Source: Lathyrus oleraceus (taxonomy: Eukaryota; Streptophyta; Magnoliopsida; Fabales; Fabaceae). From it: a DNA stretch of 64,000 bases. This document shows, piece by piece, positions 1 through 11,831 of this stretch (positions are counted from its first letter, which is position 1; each line of letters starts with the position of its first letter). The DNA is taken from contig NC_066583.1 in the NCBI RefSeq assembly GCF_024323335.1, positions 367,533,877 through 367,597,876 on the forward strand, written 5' to 3'. The notes beneath the pieces were generated by a model. It was given only the letters and a program-made list of their open reading frames with translations. It ran no database searches and was not told the origin of the DNA. The position numbers were made by a program, and so were the translations under genes.

Positions 1-986
1 ATGTGTTAGATGTAATTAATGCAAGATGCAATGATGCTGATGAATGAATGCAATGCGTTGCCATCCTCCAAGCCATCTGGTCATCTGCACTGAATCTGGG
101 CTCTGAACTGATCATAACCATCTGAGGAATACACAATCACAATTCTGACCCACGGGTTCCGAAATAAACGGAAGACAGATACATCATCATCACCACTGGT
201 CTCTGATCAGACACACCATCACCATCTGAATCGGCCCAGGGAATCCGAAATAAACGGGTCCCCACTGATAAATATCTCGGCCCGGGGAATCCGAAATAAA
301 CGGATCCCCACTGATAAATCACAGACAGCACTCCGGCGTCACGGCAACAAATAACCATAAATCCGACTCATAAATATGTCTCTGAATCACAGCTCAAAAG
401 GTCACCATCTGATTATGCATCCGAACAATCACCCTCCCCTCACAGGTAAATTCTAAACAGGTCACCCTAAGGCGGATAATAGTCTCAACGATCGGGCGGA
501 GATACTCAATGGGTTTGCCCTTGCGGGTGTGCCATTGTAGCTCCCTTAAGATCGTCTAAACCAAAGATCCGAGAAATGATCGGTCACCAGAGTCAACAGC
601 CCAAAAGAGATAACCCAACCAAAGTGGAGAACCCCACTGGAAGAGCACTTCTCAGATGAACCTCGTCCGACTTGTGGTATGTCACGTCGCAACAATATGC
701 CCAACCGACACATGAGCGACGTGAGACCACGCTAATCCTAGGTGTATACTCGGGCCTGGGTTTTAGCCCCACTCAGAACACCCACCCCAAAGTAACAGAA
801 CCACCTGCAGAGGAAGATGGCAACATGACAGTAATGATGCATGCACGTATTAATGCAAGTATATACATGGGTTAGAATAATAAATGCAATAAATAAACAA
901 TACAAGCAACCAAAACCAATCCTAGAACGCTAGGAAGGACTCGCTTAGGGACGATGGACCAGCATAGGTCTACATCCAGTTGCTAG
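1..986 (-). other. Ogre leader (5' untranslated internal region)
   Basis: This stretch is downstream of the PBS in element orientation and has no long open frame on the minus strand; short ORFs here look random. It is GC-richer than the LTR interior. It contains a two-copy 46-bp repeat (listed separately). In Ogre elements ORF1 and gag start further in, so absence of coding sequence is expected. A GT donor may exist, but I cannot assign one. Confidence 0.6.
232..323. repeat. 46-bp direct repeat, two copies
   Basis: Units 232-277 and 278-323 share CGGCCC..GGAATCCGAAATAAACGG and the following CCCCACTGATAAAT with only a few substitutions. A degenerate third piece (TTCCGAAATAAACGG) is at about 154-169. 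It lies inside the Ogre leader and is probably a product of slippage. Confidence 0.75.
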
Positions 987-1004
987 TCCCCAGCAGAGTC
1001 GCCA
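987..1004 (-). other. Primer-binding site of the Ogre element
   Basis: Minus-strand TGGCGACTCTGCTGGGGA lies two bases after the LTR terminus. It begins TGG, complementary to a tRNA 3' CCA end. Published Ogre elements are described as priming from tRNA-Arg; the assignment here is from memory of that family. Confidence 0.8.
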
Positions 1005-1411
1005 GCTGTCGCATCCTGCGAAAAAACAACCGGCGAGCCTAAAAATAAAAAAACACACAGAGCCGCCACTAAACGTTATTTATCCCAAGATAGGGAAAGG
1101 AAACGCTCAGAGAAACCTGGAAAGACGTGGTCTCGCGACCAAAGAGAATGGGTTCGGGAGTCGGTTACGCGAGGGGAAGGTATTAGCACCCCTCACGTCC
1201 TAGGTACTCCTAGGGATCCACGTTCTAAGAAAAGAAAAGGTTGCTAAACATCACACACACACACGGGGAACGCAGGTGGGGTTAGGAGAAACGGGAGCTC
1301 GATAAGGTATCGCACCTTATGCCTACATATCTTGTCTGGAACAAGAATCAGAGCCTCTGTAGTTCGGCTTACGCACGCCAAACAACACAAAACATACAAA
1401 CAAGCAAGGGT

Positions 1412-1618
1412 GGCAAACATGGAGCCCGACAACCACTGGATGGAATTACGTCGGCATCCGAACCAAAACACACTCAAAAGGGCAAACGTGGAGCCCGACA
1501 GCCAATTACTGGGCTTACGTCGGCATCCGAACCAAAACACACTCGAAAGGGCAAACGTGGAGCCCGACAGCCAATCACTGGGCTTACGTCGGCATCCGAA
1601 CCCAAACATACAACCAGA
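1412..1618. repeat. 69-bp tandem repeat, three copies, in Ogre LTR
   Basis: Units start at 1412, 1481 and 1550 with GGCAAACRTGGAGCCCGACA and include TTACGTCGGCATCCGAACC. The period is exactly 69 bp. The other Ogre LTR has only two units (35346, 35415), so the array varies in copy number between copies. Confidence 0.85.
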
Positions 1619-2702
1619 TAGCAAGTAAACACACGCAAAAAAGAAAAAGGTTGCCCGGAGTGGTCTCGCACGACCACCTGCCTACATACCTCGTCTGGCA
1701 CGAGGATCAGGGCGATGTAGTTCCCCTGAAAGGGACTAAATTGCTACCCAGAAACCGGGGAAAGATACACAACTAGGGAGCTGAGACTCGAGCCTAATGT
1801 TGTCATGCATCGTTAACCCTAAGTTCGGTTTTCTATCCTACTTGCATAAGCAAACTAACCTAACCAGGAAAGAAGCTAGCACACAAGCATACAATCATAT
1901 CATACATCAAATGAGAACAGGCATCTCAATCAAACATGTCAATCAGATATTCACAGAGCACGCACTATAGCCAAAACAAGGGGCTCACACAATAGGTTTG
2001 ACTGCCTCAGCAAGTCGTCTGTACGGGCTGTGTTCGCTCTTAACCTTGCCATTACGAGGCTAAGGTGAAGCAGATGAAAAGGCGAAATGAGGATCAGACC
2101 TCACAGCTCTTATCCCTAACCAGGGAGAGCTGACAAATGAGCATGGGTCCAGAATGGGGGAACCCTTCTATACTCGATGACTCTGACTCAATGTGCACTG
2201 CACAGGATCTTGGGCTTTTGATCTCAATGCTACAACCATGTAATGGGAGCAAGGAGAAGACTCACTGAATAGTGGGGGACAGACTGCTTGTCCCTACCTT
2301 CCACCAATTGCCTTCTTTGAAGGACTTTTCCTGCTTGGCTTAAAAATAAACATACACAAGCATTGCCTCTTAAGGAGGACTTCAGACAATTTGCCCGGCC
2401 CGGTAACAGCCGGGTCTCCAGACTACATGAAGTAAGAAGGTTATACCTCAAATGCAAGTTGCTTAAGCAAAGCAAAGCAAAAAGTTCACAAGGAACTGAG
2501 CAACTAAAGTACCTGGAAACAATCAAACTCAGTCAGTATTCAATCAGACAAACCATAAACAACAAACAGTTAACCAGTTTAAACAAACTATGCACAACAC
2601 AAGGCAAGCTCAAGGCTTAAGCCCAAGCTCCAACACCTACAAAACAATGTTATGTTAGTGTACAAACATCCACAACATCAATTAAAATCAACTTGTATCA
2701 TT

Positions 2703-5700
2703 CTCCATGTACATTATGCTTTTGATCCTGAAAAACCAAGCAAATATTAGTAACTAGACCACTAGGCCAAGCCTAGGGTCCCAAAGCAAGAAAAAAGTTA
2801 AAACAGCAAGGTATCCACCATCCAACATCAAATTAACATCAAACAAGAGCAAACATCCTTGGTCTCATGTTTATATCATCCATCAAGTTCAATTCATGCA
2901 CAAAACAATCCATATTGGTTCAAATGAAGCGTCAAACATACAAACAGAAGTATTGCATTCAAATCCATACCAAGACACACCAAAAAAATCTCAAATTAAA
3001 TACACCTAAACAGGGGGCAATCAAGGTCTACCATGTCAAATTTGAGCTCAATTGGGCAAATGGAACCATGTCAATGAAAATCAACAAAAACAGACACAAT
3101 TTCATGCTCCAATTCACACCATCAATGCATACATCCACTTCAAAAATTCATATCTCATTGGAAACTAAAAATAAATGGATGAGACCAAAACAGGGATGTC
3201 ACACAATGTGTCTAGTTCATGCATATCAAATTTCATGGCCATACAATACAATATGAGGATTTCCCAATCAATCTACCAACATGTATCACATGAGCTTGCA
3301 ATTTCAACAACCAGAAATGAAAAATCAAGATTAAATTGAAAATACAGTGAAAAATTCTACAAAAATTCATCAAGCATCCTAATATGTCAACAAGTCATCA
3401 TGCAAAATTTCATTCAATTCTAACATGCATAGGTTATCCAATTAAATTCAACAAGTTGACATCAAGAGGTGTGACACAAATTGTCACACCTAAGTTCCAG
3501 AATTTGCTGCTCTCTAACCAGGTATCAAAAATTCATGAAATTTACATATAAATAATCCTCAATGAGTCAAGAACCACCACAAAAATTTTCAGCCATTTAT
3601 TTTATGATATGAGTATTTCATGATCAAATTACAAACATGTGTCAAAAATGGACATACAATGGAAAACCCTAGGTCAATTGAAAATCCTACCAAGCACAAC
3701 TTTGACCAATAGGTCAAAAAAATCCTACACTCATCAACAAAGTCATAGAAAAAATCCTCACATTTTTATGAATTTTCTACAATTTTTTATGATTTTTTCA
3801 ATGTGTTAATGATTTTTAATAATTCATTTAGAATATACATTAATTAATTAGATGTGTTAATGGCAGTATTTGTAATTACGTGAACAGTAACGCGGTAACA
3901 TGTTTTGAATTTGGAAAAGCCTGAAACGTGAATCAAACAGGAAAAAATTCCCAGGCTCGTCTTCTTCACCGCGCGGCATTACGTTCATCACCGGCAGCTT
4001 CGACTTTGCTCATTTCTCAACCGAATCTCACAAATTAATAACCGTTGGAAAGGTCTTAACACGTAGAGTACGAATATCATCATGATTTTGTCTAACTGTC
4101 TCTAAGTTTTCTGGATCGAGCATTTTAGGTTTTCACTTCAAAGTTTCAAATCGCGATATCTCAACCTATGATTATCCATTCCTAAAACTACAAGCATCAT
4201 TGCATTCTACATCAAACATACTTTCAAACGCACATAACAATTCACTAATCCATGAGATTCGAAAAGTTACCTCGATTCGAAGACAGTGATGAATTTGAAG
4301 ATGTTTGCACTTCCTTTACCAAAACAGATGCAGCATATGCTCCAAGAAGTTGAATGATATGATCAGGTTCGATTTAGGTTGCTTCTAATGCACAAAAGCT
4401 TGATTCACCATTGATGGAGCAAACTTGGACAGTCGTGTTTTGGAGCTCCTTTGATCTTGCCTTGCCAAAACAGTTGGAGTATGAGAGGAATGAAGATCAA
4501 CACAAAAAGAATCTTCGAAATTGATGAAGAAATGAAGCTCCATGTACATTATGCTTTTGATCCTGAAAAACCAAGCAAATATTAGTAACTAGACCACTAG
4601 GCCAAGCCTAGGGTCCCAAAGCAAGAAAAAAGTTAAAACAGCAAGGTATCCACCATCCAACATCAAATTAACATCAAACAAGAGCAAACATCCTTGGTCT
4701 CATGTTTATATCATCCATCAAGTTCAATTCATGCACAAAACAATCCATATTGGTTCAAATGAAGCGTCAAACATACAAACAGAAGTATTGCATTCAAATC
4801 CATACCAAGACACACCAAAAAAATCTCAAATTAAATACACCTAAACAGGGGGCAATCAAGGTCTACCATGTCAAATTTGAGCTCAATTGGGAAAATGGAA
4901 CCATGTCAATGAAAATCAACAAAAACAGACACAATTTCATGCTCCAATTCACACCATCAATGCATACATCCACTTCAAAAATTCATATCTCATTGGAAAC
5001 TAAAAAGAAATGGATGAGACCAAAACAGGGATGTCACACAATGTGTCTAGTTCATGCATATCAAATTTCATGGCCATACAATACAATATGAGGATTTCCC
5101 AATCAATCTACCAACATGTATCACATGAGCTTGCAATTTCAACAACCAGAAATGAAAAATCAAGATTAAACTGAAAATACAGTGAAAAATTCTACAAAAA
5201 TTCATCAAGCATCCTAATATGTCAACAAGTCATCATGCAAAATTTCATTCAATTCTAACATGCATAGGTTATCCAATTAAATTCAACAAGTTGACATCAA
5301 GAGATGTGACACAAATTGTCACACCTAAGTTCCAGAATTTGCTGCTCTCTAACCAGGTATCAAAAATTCATGAAATTTACATATAAATAATCCTCAATGA
5401 GTCAAGAACCACCACAAAAATTTTCAGCCATTTATTTTATGATATGAGTATTTCATGATCAAATTACAAACATGTGTCAAAAATGGACATACAATGGAAA
5501 ACCCTAGGTCAATTGAAAATCCTACCAAGCACAACTTTGACCAATAGGTCAAAAAAATCCTACACTCATCAACAAAGTCATAGAAAAAATCCTCACATTT
5601 TTATGAATTTTCTACAATTTTTTATGATTTTTTCAATGTGTTAATGATTTTTAATAATTCATTTAGAATATACATTAATTAATTAGATGTGTTAATGGCA

Positions 5701-6372
5701 GTATTTGTAATTACGTGAACAGTAACGCGGTAACATGTTTTGAATTTGGAAAAGCCTGAAACGTGAATCAAACAGGAAAAAATTCCCAGGCTCGTCTTCT
5801 TCACCGCGCGGCATTACGTTCATCACCGGCAGCTTCGACTTTGCTCATTTCTCAACCGAATCTCACAAATTAATAACCGTTGGAAAGGTCTTAACACGTA
5901 GAGTACGAATATCATCATGATTTTGTCTAACTGTCTCTAAGTTTTCTGGATCGAGCATTTTAGGTTTTCACTTCAAAGTTTCAAATCGCGATATCTCAAC
6001 CTATGATTATCCATTCCTAAAACTACAAGCATCATTGCATTCTACATCAAACATACTTTCAAACGCACATAACAATTCACTAATCCATGAGATTCGAAAA
6101 GTTACCTCGATTCGAAGACAGTGATGAATTTGAAGATGTTTGCACTTCCTTTACCAAAACAGATGCAGCATATGCTCCAAGAAGTTGAATGATATGATCA
6201 GGTTCGATTTAGGTTGCTTCTAATGCACAAAAGCTTGATTCACCATTGATGGAGCAAACTTGGACAGTCGTGTTTTGGAGCTCCTTTGATCTTGCCTTGC
6301 CAAAACAGTTGGAGTATGAGAGGAATGAAGATCAACACAAAAAGAATCTTCGAAATTGATGAAGAAATGAAG
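2703..6372. repeat. 1835-bp tandem duplication inside the Ogre LTR
   Basis: Positions 2703-4537 and 4538-6372 are direct tandem copies at a constant offset of 1835. The junction is GAAATGAAG followed by CTCCATG at 4537/4538. I noticed only a handful of substitutions (for example AATAAATGG against AAGAAATGG, and AAGAGGTG against AAGAGATG), so the duplication is recent relative to the divergence of the two Ogre LTRs in the window. The solo LTR at 34951-39960 has a single copy of this segment. Confidence 0.9.
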
Positions 6373-7927
6373 AAGTTCTTTGGATTTTGGTGTGATGTGT
6401 TCTTGAGTGTTCTTGAGTGTTCTTGAGAGAATGTGAGAGGTTTTTAGATCTGAATTCTTGGTGATTGTGATTCTGTTATGATTAGAAGGAGATTAAGATT
6501 ATATATGTGTTCTTAAACCAAGATTAATCCACTTAATTAGCCAAATGCATTGTTAAGTGAAATTGGAATGTTAGTGTAAATGGTTATTTGTAAGAAAGGG
6601 CAAAAATGGAATTTCCATGTAACAGCCAATGCCACCTGTTTTGACAGCACATACACCTTCCAATTATCATATGTGAGCTGTAGAAACTTGCCCCATGCTC
6701 ATTGGTTGTGTAAATCTCAAAATCACCATGTGGATGCATTTGTCCATTTTTAACCATTCCACTTTTCAAACCACATTCCAAATTATAAGCCCTAGCCATG
6801 AAATGAATATTCAAACACACTTAAAATGCCATTCCTGAGGTGTTGGAAAAAATCCCATTCAAAAATTCCAATTATTTTGACATTTGGACGATTTTGCCCC
6901 TGGTCCAATTCAGCTGTCCAGTTGAAAAGTGACTTTTTGCCTTGGCCATTTTTGGGAAAATCCAATGATGCACCCTCAAAGTACATGTCAAATGGAGTTT
7001 GTGCATATAAAGAACTTGCAATTTGGACAAAGTATGTGGTAGTTATGGCCTCCTGATTACGGTCTTTTCTGAAATTCAATGAGCCATATCTTGCAAACCA
7101 TACATTGGATTTTCAAGTTCTTGGACTTTTTGGAAAGGTGAGAACAAGATCTACATCTGTCATGTTGAACAATTTTTCATTTGAAGCTTCCTTGGACATC
7201 TGTTTTTAAGGTCAAAAACTTTCCATTTTTGGAAACTTCAGTTACAAGTCACTTGCTATTTTTGGCAGTTTTTGTCCTGACCTGATTTTCTTCAATTTTA
7301 AGCTTTGAGATGTCATTTAACACTTGTTCCAACATGAATGAAGTGTGTCTAACTCATTTCCACCTCCAAATTCACCAGATCATGTACAGTTGACCACAGT
7401 TGACTTTTCATCTGACAGATGAATCTGGCAATGCATAGATCAATTTGAACCCCAATCTCCAACTGAAATGGCTCAAGGGTGACACCCTAGCCTCAATAAT
7501 CACCATATAATCACAAAATGAAACTCATAACCATCAGAAACCTCATCTCCTGATCCAGCCCTGATTGGCCCAATACAGCTGATTAGGGTTGACCTGTGGT
7601 CAAAACCCTAATCTCAAGGAATCTTCTTCAATCTTCTGATGACATCCAACCATGATGATGATGTATCAATTCAATCAATATGAAGACCAATACCCTTGAG
7701 AATCATGAAACCCTAATTCACGGCCCAATCCTCAGATGGCCAGTGATCAATCAGTAAAACCCCTAGGCTTGCACTTTGACTTCCTCATCTTCTGATCAAG
7801 ACTTGAGAGGATAGCTTGCACAATGTAACCACATGATATGCAATATGCAATGCCTAATGACCTAAAAATGTAATGCAATATGTTAATGCTAGTCCCAAGA
7901 GAGGAGGGCAAATTTTGAGGTGTTACA

Positions 7928-9119
7928 ATATGGTAAATGAAGATCTTATTATTTTTATGTGAATTGGTAAATAGAAAAAAAATTCTAATGAAAATTAAAT
8001 AAATGTCATTAAAATGAAATTAAAATGGAATAATTTATAAATATGAATGCTTATGAATGAAGATCCTATTTTTTTTTTTGTGAATTGGTAAAATAAATAA
8101 AAAATCTAATGAAAGTTAAATAAATGCCATTAAAATGAAATTAAAAATTGGAATAATTTATGAATGTGAATGCTTATGAATGAAGATCATGTTTTTTTAT
8201 GTGAATTAGTAAATAGAAAAAATTCTAATGAAAATTAAATAAATGCCATTAAAATGAAATTAAAAAAAATATGGAATAATTTATGAATATGAATGCTTAT
8301 GAATGAAGGTCCCTTAGCTTAGGGGTGTGAATGCATGCCTTGAAAAAAATTTGATCTATACTTGTAATTCCTTATGGATTCCTTAATTAAAATGTGACCC
8401 AAACCTAACTCATAATATTGACTTTCCAAACATCCAAATATCAAATTTTAACATAAGTCTAAATTTAGGAAAATGTGAAAGTCACCTATTAAGAGACTTA
8501 TAGTATGTACCAAAATTTATTTATGTAGTATGAGAAATTGTAGCTTCATGATTTTGAATGCAAACCTCTACCCCTTTGTAAATTCCAAACTAAATGGTCC
8601 AATTTTTTAGAGACTTTTATCACCCTTTTTTATTAAAACTAAGTTCCAAAAGAAATCGAACCTTTTTATGATATTTCTCAAAAATAAAAAGCATGACTCA
8701 GACTAAAAAACTACATTTATTTAGTCAAAAATCATATTCCAAACAAAAGTCAAACATTAAGACATTACTTGTTAAAACGAATTGTGATGACAAACGATCA
8801 TGGATGGTAAATTAAAATGGCATGAGACTTACAACTAATCAAAATTGAACGGAATGGTGTATGAATGAAAGATGTATCTATGATAAGAATGTATGCACTG
8901 GTCTTAACAAAGCGACACAAGCAAAACCAATTTCTCCTTGATTAATGAATTCTGACCTATGCATGGAAATGGGATCTTAACCCGATGAAATGATCATGGG
9001 ACATATTGCAACTGAAACACTTAATAAATTTATGTCAATGAGTTGATGCAAATTGATAAATACAAATGCTTGAAATATAAATGAATTCCTTTAGGCGGGG
9101 CAAAATTTAGGGTATGACA
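7928..9119 (-). repeat. Probable LTR-derived segment, copy A
   Basis: The segment ends at 9119 with GGCAAAATTTAGGGTATGACA, which on the minus strand gives a start TGTCATACCC typical of some legume gypsy LTRs. Equivalent ends lie at 22319 (copy B) and 27213 (copy C). No PBS, PPT or coding region was found next to it, so this is a remnant at best. The inner boundary is not defined. Confidence 0.35.
7930..8310. repeat. ~120-bp tandem subrepeats, copy A
   Basis: Three units, each with GAATGAAGATC, a T-rich run, GTGAATTGGTAAA, AATTAAATAAATGCCATT and GAATGCTTATGAATGAAG. The same array has three units in copy B (21133-21510) and four in copy C (25917-26405). Confidence 0.8.
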
Positions 9120-9763
9120 ATATCCCTCATGCATAAGCCCTATTGGAAGCTATCATCCCCCTTTACCTTAGAATTTCAGCAAGAAAGCTCTTCTCCAATG
9201 GTTTTCCTCTTCTCTTTTAGCTCTAGGGTTCTCATCTTGCCACTTTCTCAAGTTCTATAAGAATTTGATGAAACATAACTCCCCCTCACCTTTTAGAATA
9301 TATACATAGGATTTTCTGCATAATTCTTTTTATCTACCACGTTATCCCTCAACACTTTTAATTCATACTATCACCCCAAACTCACATTATTATATTTTTC
9401 TAATTTAATTATTAAACTCATTTTAATAATAAATTTAATTTTCCACCCAATCTCTTATTAATAAATAAAACTTTATTCTCCATTTAGGTATTTCTTTTAC
9501 TACCTCCAACTCATTCTCATAAATATCCTCATTGCCCCTTATTTCTCTACTAAATCATATTTTCCCAATTATATAATTAATTAACTCATTTATAATATAA
9601 ATTCACAAATTTATATATTTATTTATTTCTATTAATTAAAAATATTAATATTCTAGTTATTTTCTGATTATTCTACCAAACTCCTATATTCTCACCATAC
9701 CCTACCATTACCATTACACCCCAACAACACATATAATCACCATTTGTAGGAAGTAGAGATTTT

Positions 9764-10053
9764 AGAAGATATCCCGATCGCAAACGAGATAGAGGAAAGT
9801 CAAGAGAAAGGGAAAAAATGTGATTATCTTCAAAGTGGACTTTGAAAAAGCATATGACTCGGTAGATTGGAACTACATAAATATTATGATGCAAAAAAAT
9901 AGGCTTTCTTGTAATGTGGAGAAGATTAATTTTAAAATGCTTAAGATCAGCCTCGGTTTTTAGTGTTGGTGAACGGAAGCCCCACTAAAGAGTTTGAGAT
10001 GAGTTGCGGGCTTAGACAAGGAGACCCGTTGTCGTCATTCCTTTGCTTGATAG
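9764..10053 (+). pseudogene. LINE (L1-type) reverse transcriptase fragment, copy A
   Basis: Plus-strand translation, with an indel and stops, gives FKVDFEKAYDSVDW followed by MGF-like text, VNGSPTKEF and GLRQGDPLS, the N-terminal blocks of plant L1-type RT. Only about 100 residues of the roughly 1000-residue ORF2 are present. The YADD block, endonuclease and RNase H are missing. Copy A has an extra base before GTGATTATC that breaks the frame. It is part of the tandem unit and so occurs three times. Confidence 0.7.
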
Positions 10054-10682
10054 CAACAAACGTTTGTTAGGAGAAAACAAAACAAAACATTGATAAAAAA
10101 AGGAACTCAATCACAACACATGAACACATTTTTGAAACTCCAAAACTGGAGAAAAAACCATGGTCTTTGTTAATAGACAACTAGAGAATAATATTATGTG
10201 AAAATTGTTACAACAGATAAAATACTCTCAACTAAATCAGGCCCCTAGTACATCCATACCCTTCAAACAAATATTTAACTACATCTCAAAACACTCTAAT
10301 ACAAGAATATAAAAGAACAAAGAAAATCAAATACAAGCTTAAAGTGCTTTTGACTGGTACATCTTAAAAAAATGTACATAAAAACTATTTTTTTTTAAAA
10401 ACTAAAAAAAACTAAAATAAAAATAATTTGATTATAAATGTTACAAAATATTCAAATGAATTCAAATAAAATGAATAAATTGTAAAGCCAAGTAAAAATT
10501 GTGAAACAAATTGTAAAACAAAATGTAAAATAAATTGTAAAAAAAAATTGTAGAACAAAAAAGATTATCATTATCAAATGTTTTTTAAAATTCATATCTT
10601 AATTTGTGAAACAAAATTTAATTTGTCAATATTTAGTTAAACATAACATGATACAACTCTAAATAATTAAAGGTATATCTTC

Positions 10683-11282
10683 TGATCTCACCTGATCAGG
10701 AGGGCCTTCCACGGTCTTGGTGAATGGGCCGGATAGTGAAATGAGAGGGGGGTGTACCTGCAAGGTGCTCCAACGCTTAAGTCAGAAAAGGTACAGAATG
10801 AGGTTATCAGAGTGTGAGTTAGAATACCTGCCCCTTTGCCATGAAAGGGGTATTTATATTGAGCCCCCAGCGCTGGGCCAAGGCTCCTAATGGGCTGGAT
10901 TAACTAGGCCCAAGGAGGAGCTGCCAGGGGACGCGTAAGAAGCGTTAAGACCTAGACCAAGGTCTGCCCCCTGGTCCAACTGCCCCTATCTCTAAGGAGA
11001 TAATATAGGGGAGTTGGGTGACGTGGTAAGCGAGATGCCGTTATGGCTCTGCCCGACACAACTTAGGTGCCCGCGACGTGGGTTGACAATAAGTGGATGG
11101 CGATCATACGAGGGGGACCCGCTCGTCGCCCGACACGTGTTTACGGGGCCGAGGAGACGTTCTTCGGGCGGACGGTCGTTCATCTAACGTGACCTCGCGG
11201 TCGCCTGGACATGGCCGTTCGGACGTGGGCTCGGCGAGCGTTGGGCCGCACCGTGCCTAGTGTCATGGCCCAGTCCAGAACA
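10683..11282 (-). repeat. 3' LTR of the Tat element
   Basis: 600 bp, TG...CA ends. I see no difference from the other LTR at 20418-21017. It contains the same minus-strand TATAAATA (10852-10860). Confidence 0.95.
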
Positions 11283-11294
11283 GGAGCCCCCCAA
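11283..11294 (-). other. Polypurine tract of the Tat element
   Basis: Minus-strand TTGGGGGGCTCC abuts the 3' LTR start TGTTCTGG. G-rich tract in the expected place for plus-strand DNA priming; it is interrupted by pyrimidines, so the exact limits are inferred. Confidence 0.6.
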
Positions 11295-11656
11295 GTCGAG
11301 TCTCTGAGCCAGAGAGATGACTTATGTTTCAACTAAGGGTTCCCCGGGACGATGGGGAAGCTCGATCGTTAGACAGGTGAGGTCGCAACAGACCTATTCA
11401 TGACTGACTGATCCCCGGGACTGTCGGGGATGGAGGTGATCGGTTGATCTGCACCTTCCTCGTAGTAGACGTGGGTATGACGCGGGGAGGTGGCGTCTTG
11501 GCGAGTCGAGGAGATGGACGGGTGCTCGGGTCTTTCAGTTTCTTATTTTTGATAGACGTGTCTCAGAATTAGTGGCGTCGCTTCGTTTCGCGTGCAAAGA
11601 CGGCGTAGGCAGGCTAGGCAATGATGACCTAGCCTGTTGGTCCACGTGCCTAGCCC

Positions 11657-11665
11657 TATAAAAAG
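11657..11665 (+). promoter_or_regulatory. TATA box of the antisense gene
   Basis: CCCTATAAAAAGGGG at about 11654-11668 is a near-perfect plant TATA box on the plus strand, 175 bp upstream of the proposed ATG at 11832. It lies outside the LTR (which ends at 11282), so the opposite-strand gene would have its own promoter in internal DNA. A start near 11690 is expected from spacing. Confidence 0.65.
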
Positions 11666-11831
11666 GGGTTGAGTAACTTCATTTCTACTTTATTTGCTCA
11701 CGCGTTCACCGGAGTTCTCCATATTCTCTCACGTTTGCTCGCTCAACCGTCTGGAACGCCGTCTCCGCCTGTCCTCCTATCCGCACCACCGCCTTCCGCT
11801 TGGACACCACCGCAACCCTTTCAACTTAGTT

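Larger units (their letters stand above)
1..7927 (-). mobile_element. Ogre-type Ty3/gypsy retrotransposon, 5' end (partial)
   Basis: Read on the minus strand, an LTR begins at 7927 with TGTAACACCTC and ends at 1007 with GGATGCGACA, followed after two bases by a tRNA-type primer-binding site and a leader that leaves the window at position 1. The start, size and PBS match what I recall of Ogre, a Tat-lineage element of Fabeae legumes with roughly 5 kb LTRs. The gag, pol and Ogre-specific ORF1 would lie left of the window. It is inserted into repeat copy A: its right flank (ATATGGTAAATG) is the sequence that follows ATGAATG in copies B and C. The other target-site duplication is outside the window, so it cannot be checked. 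Confidence 0.85.
1007..7927 (-). repeat. Ogre 5' LTR, 6921 bp, internally duplicated
   Basis: The ends are TGTAACACC (minus strand, at 7927) and ATGCGACA (at 1007), giving TG...CA termini. Much of it can be aligned by eye with the second LTR at 34951-39960 (5010 bp). Removing the 1835-bp duplication leaves 5086 bp, close to that length. No credible coding region is present: the two near-identical 129-codon plus-strand frames at 2867-3256 and 4702-5091 are one sequence seen twice because of the duplication. Confidence 0.85.
7928..10677. repeat. Composite repeat copy A
   Basis: This segment recurs nearly base for base from 21133 (copy B) and 25917 (copy C). Order within the unit: about 120-bp subrepeats, an LTR-like segment ending GGGTATGACA, AT-rich DNA, a LINE RT fragment, a segment with ACTCAATCACAACACATGAA, and an AT-rich tail ending AAAGGTATATCTTC. 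In copy B the tail is followed by CATTACAAAAATCTC, which in copy A appears only after the inserted retrotransposon at 21023. The A-to-B spacing without that insertion is about 2.86 kb. Copy A is entered on the left by the Ogre element. 10054-10677 holds no gene. Confidence 0.85.

Noticed and set aside
1412..1618. CRISPR-like regular repeats
   Set aside because: Units are contiguous without variable spacers and lie in a plant retrotransposon LTR.
1244..1701. Overlapping ORFs with repeated Gly/Arg or Pro blocks
   Set aside because: Translations of the 69-bp tandem repeats within the Ogre LTR.
2867..5091. Two near-identical 129-codon plus-strand ORFs
   Set aside because: They are one non-coding LTR sequence seen twice through the 1835-bp duplication; composition is simple and no family is recognised.
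10992..11183. 63-codon ORF present identically twice (also 20727-20918)
   Set aside because: Lies inside both LTRs of the Tat element; no conserved domain, identity follows from LTR identity.
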